Shown here in pieces: positions 11,582-12,613 of a stretch of 12,613 nucleotides of DNA; position 1 is the first letter of the stretch; each line of letters starts with the position of its first letter. The position numbers and the translations under genes were made by a program. A model generated the notes under the pieces. It had not been told where the DNA came from and did no database searches. It saw only the letters and a list, made by a program, of their open reading frames with translations. The DNA is from an uncultured Eubacteriales bacterium. Its GTDB lineage: Bacteria; Bacillota; Clostridia; Lachnospirales; Anaerotignaceae. The stretch is from assembly GCA_934256695.1 (NCBI GenBank), contig CAKQPE010000053.1, positions 1-12,613 of the forward strand, written 5' to 3'.

Positions 11582-12613
11582 TTACAAACTCCTTTTTATA
11601 TCCTTCCATGCTTCAATGAGCTTTTCGTTTTCTTCATGTGTCCTTACGGCTATTCTGTAGAAACTCTCGTCAAGTGAATAATAATTTTTACAGCTTCTTA
11701 CCATAATCCCTCTTTTGAACATTTCCTCTCCGAAGTTTTTGCTTTCCTTAAAAAATATAAAGTTTGCACTTTTTCCGTATATTTTTTTACAGAGAGAAGT
11801 CATATTTTCAATAAGATAATTTTTTTCTTTTTCTATATAATTTAAAGTTTCTTCTTCAATATCTTCTTTCAGTGCGGCTTTTCCCGCCTCCTGTGCAGGG
11901 GTTGATACATTCCATGTCTGCAAGAAACCACGTACATTTTCCGCAAATTCTTTTGAAGAAAACAGTCCGTAACCCAGTCTTAACCCCGGCATTGAATAAA
12001 ACTTGGTAAATGCCTTTAATATAACTATATTTCCTTCATTTATATATTCTTTTGCCGAAAATTCACTGCCGTTTCTTATAAAATCAACAAAACATTCGTC
12101 AAGAACAAGATATGTATTCGTCTTAACACATCTGTCGATAATCTTTTTTACATAGCTTTTTGCCATTGCAATCCCCGTAGGATTATTTGGATTTGTAAAA
12201 AAAACAATATCCGTATCATTAGTTATGCTTTCAATAAAACCTTCATCAAAAATAAATTCTTTTTCTTCTTTCAGAACATATTTTTCAACCTCACACCCAG
12301 ATGACAAAAGTGCCTGTTCGTATTCCGCAAAGCATGGTGCGGGAAGAAGTGCCTTTTTCGGCTTTAAATAAAAGCATATGGCAAATATAAGCTCTGCCGC
12401 ACCGTTAGAGCATATTATACTGTCAAAATCAATATTTTCCTTTTTGCTCAACAGTTTTCTAAGCTCCGTACATTCTGGGTCGGGATAATTTTCGCACATC
12501 GAAAAAGCATTCATATAAGCCTTTTTTACTTTTTCGCTCATTCCCAGAGGATTTATGTTTGCCGAAAAATCATAAAGGCATTTTCTTTTATATATGTTTC
12601 CACCATGTTCGTG
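11582..12613 (-). CDS. cobD: L-threonine-O-3-phosphate decarboxylase CobD (5' end outside window)
   Basis: A PLP-dependent fold-type-I enzyme related to histidinol-phosphate aminotransferase. CobD decarboxylates threonine phosphate to (R)-1-aminopropan-2-yl phosphate for the nucleotide loop of cobalamin. An ATG exists at 12541, but the frame stays open to the window edge. The 24 extra codons read HEHGGNIYKRK and DFSANINPLG, the characteristic CobD N-terminus, so the true start lies a few codons beyond the edge. Other motifs, numbered from 12541: TNPNNPTG (116-123), LDECFVDF (147-154), and AFTKFYSMPGLRLGYG, whose K180 is the expected PLP lysine. The substrate is inferred from HGGN...DFSANINPLG and from the cobalamin neighbours. 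HisC is the main alternative and is unlikely here. Confidence 0.92.
   Translation of the reverse strand, partial: HEHGGNIYKRKCLYDFSANINPLGMSEKVKKAYMNAFSMCENYPDPECTELRKLLSKKENIDFDSIICSNGAAELIFAICFYLKPKKALLPAPCFAEYEQALLSSGCEVEKYVLKEEKEFIFDEGFIESITNDTDIVFFTNPNNPTGIAMAKSYVKKIIDRCVKTNTYLVLDECFVDFIRNGSEFSAKEYINEGNIVILKAFTKFYSMPGLRLGYGLFSSKEFAENVRGFLQTWNVSTPAQEAGKAALKEDIEEETLNYIEKEKNYLIENMTSLCKKIYGKSANFIFFKESKNFGEEMFKRGIMVRSCKNYYSLDESFYRIAVRTHEENEKLIEAWKDIKRSL

Noticed and set aside
11582..12541. Annotating cobD as a complete gene starting at ATG 12541
   Set aside because: The frame continues to the window edge and encodes the conserved HGGNIY and DFSANINPLG N-terminus, so the gene is cut by the window.

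Overview
The window looks like a chromosomal segment of a low-GC Gram-positive anaerobe, most likely class Clostridia and possibly a Lachnospiraceae relative. The grounds are the AT-rich sequence, strong AGGAGG-type ribosome binding sites, frequent TTG starts, the Firmicutes gene set ireB-ruvX-DUF1292 next to RNase J, and an anaerobic-type (Cbi) cobalamin pathway. Every gene I can support lies on the minus strand, so transcription runs from the right edge to the left edge. The lineage is inferred from gene content, not from a database match.

Right part (12613 down to 8925): four tightly packed cobalamin genes, cobD (5' end cut by the window edge), cbiP, cobO/btuR and cbiC. Gaps are 1 nt or the genes overlap, so this is the tail of one operon whose promoter, and any cobalamin riboswitch, lie outside the window. 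CobD makes the aminopropanol-phosphate arm, CobO adenosylates the corrinoid, CbiP amidates it, and CbiC rearranges cobalt-precorrin-8.

Middle part (8924 down to 5123): a 238-nt AT-rich spacer with a good promoter and an AT-rich inverted repeat. It is followed by a complete TAXI-type TRAP transporter operon: a lipoprotein substrate-binding subunit, a membrane-anchored DUF1850 protein, and a fused small/large (DctQ-DctM-like) permease. The operon closes with an intrinsic terminator at 5123-5152. The substrate cannot be read from the sequence.

Left part (5098 down to 1): a promoter starts an unrecognised 181-aa protein followed by mtaB (tRNA ms2t6A37 methylthiotransferase). Next come ireB, ruvX and a DUF1292 gene, a probable terminator, and then RNase J with its own terminator. 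These are housekeeping functions: tRNA modification, a Ser/Thr-kinase target linked to cell-wall stress, a Holliday-junction resolvase-like or rRNA-processing nuclease, and RNA decay. At the extreme left lies a GC-richer, almost palindromic element of about 104 bp (8-111) that looks like a non-coding MITE-like repeat.

No gene-free stretch exceeds 300 bases. I see no tRNA, rRNA, CRISPR array, phage gene or transposase. The window is mostly ordinary core genome. The items most worth a second look are the palindromic element, the unrecognised protein ahead of mtaB, the DUF1850 protein inside the transporter operon, an operator-like palindrome ahead of ireB, and a heptamer tandem repeat at the cobO/cbiC junction.
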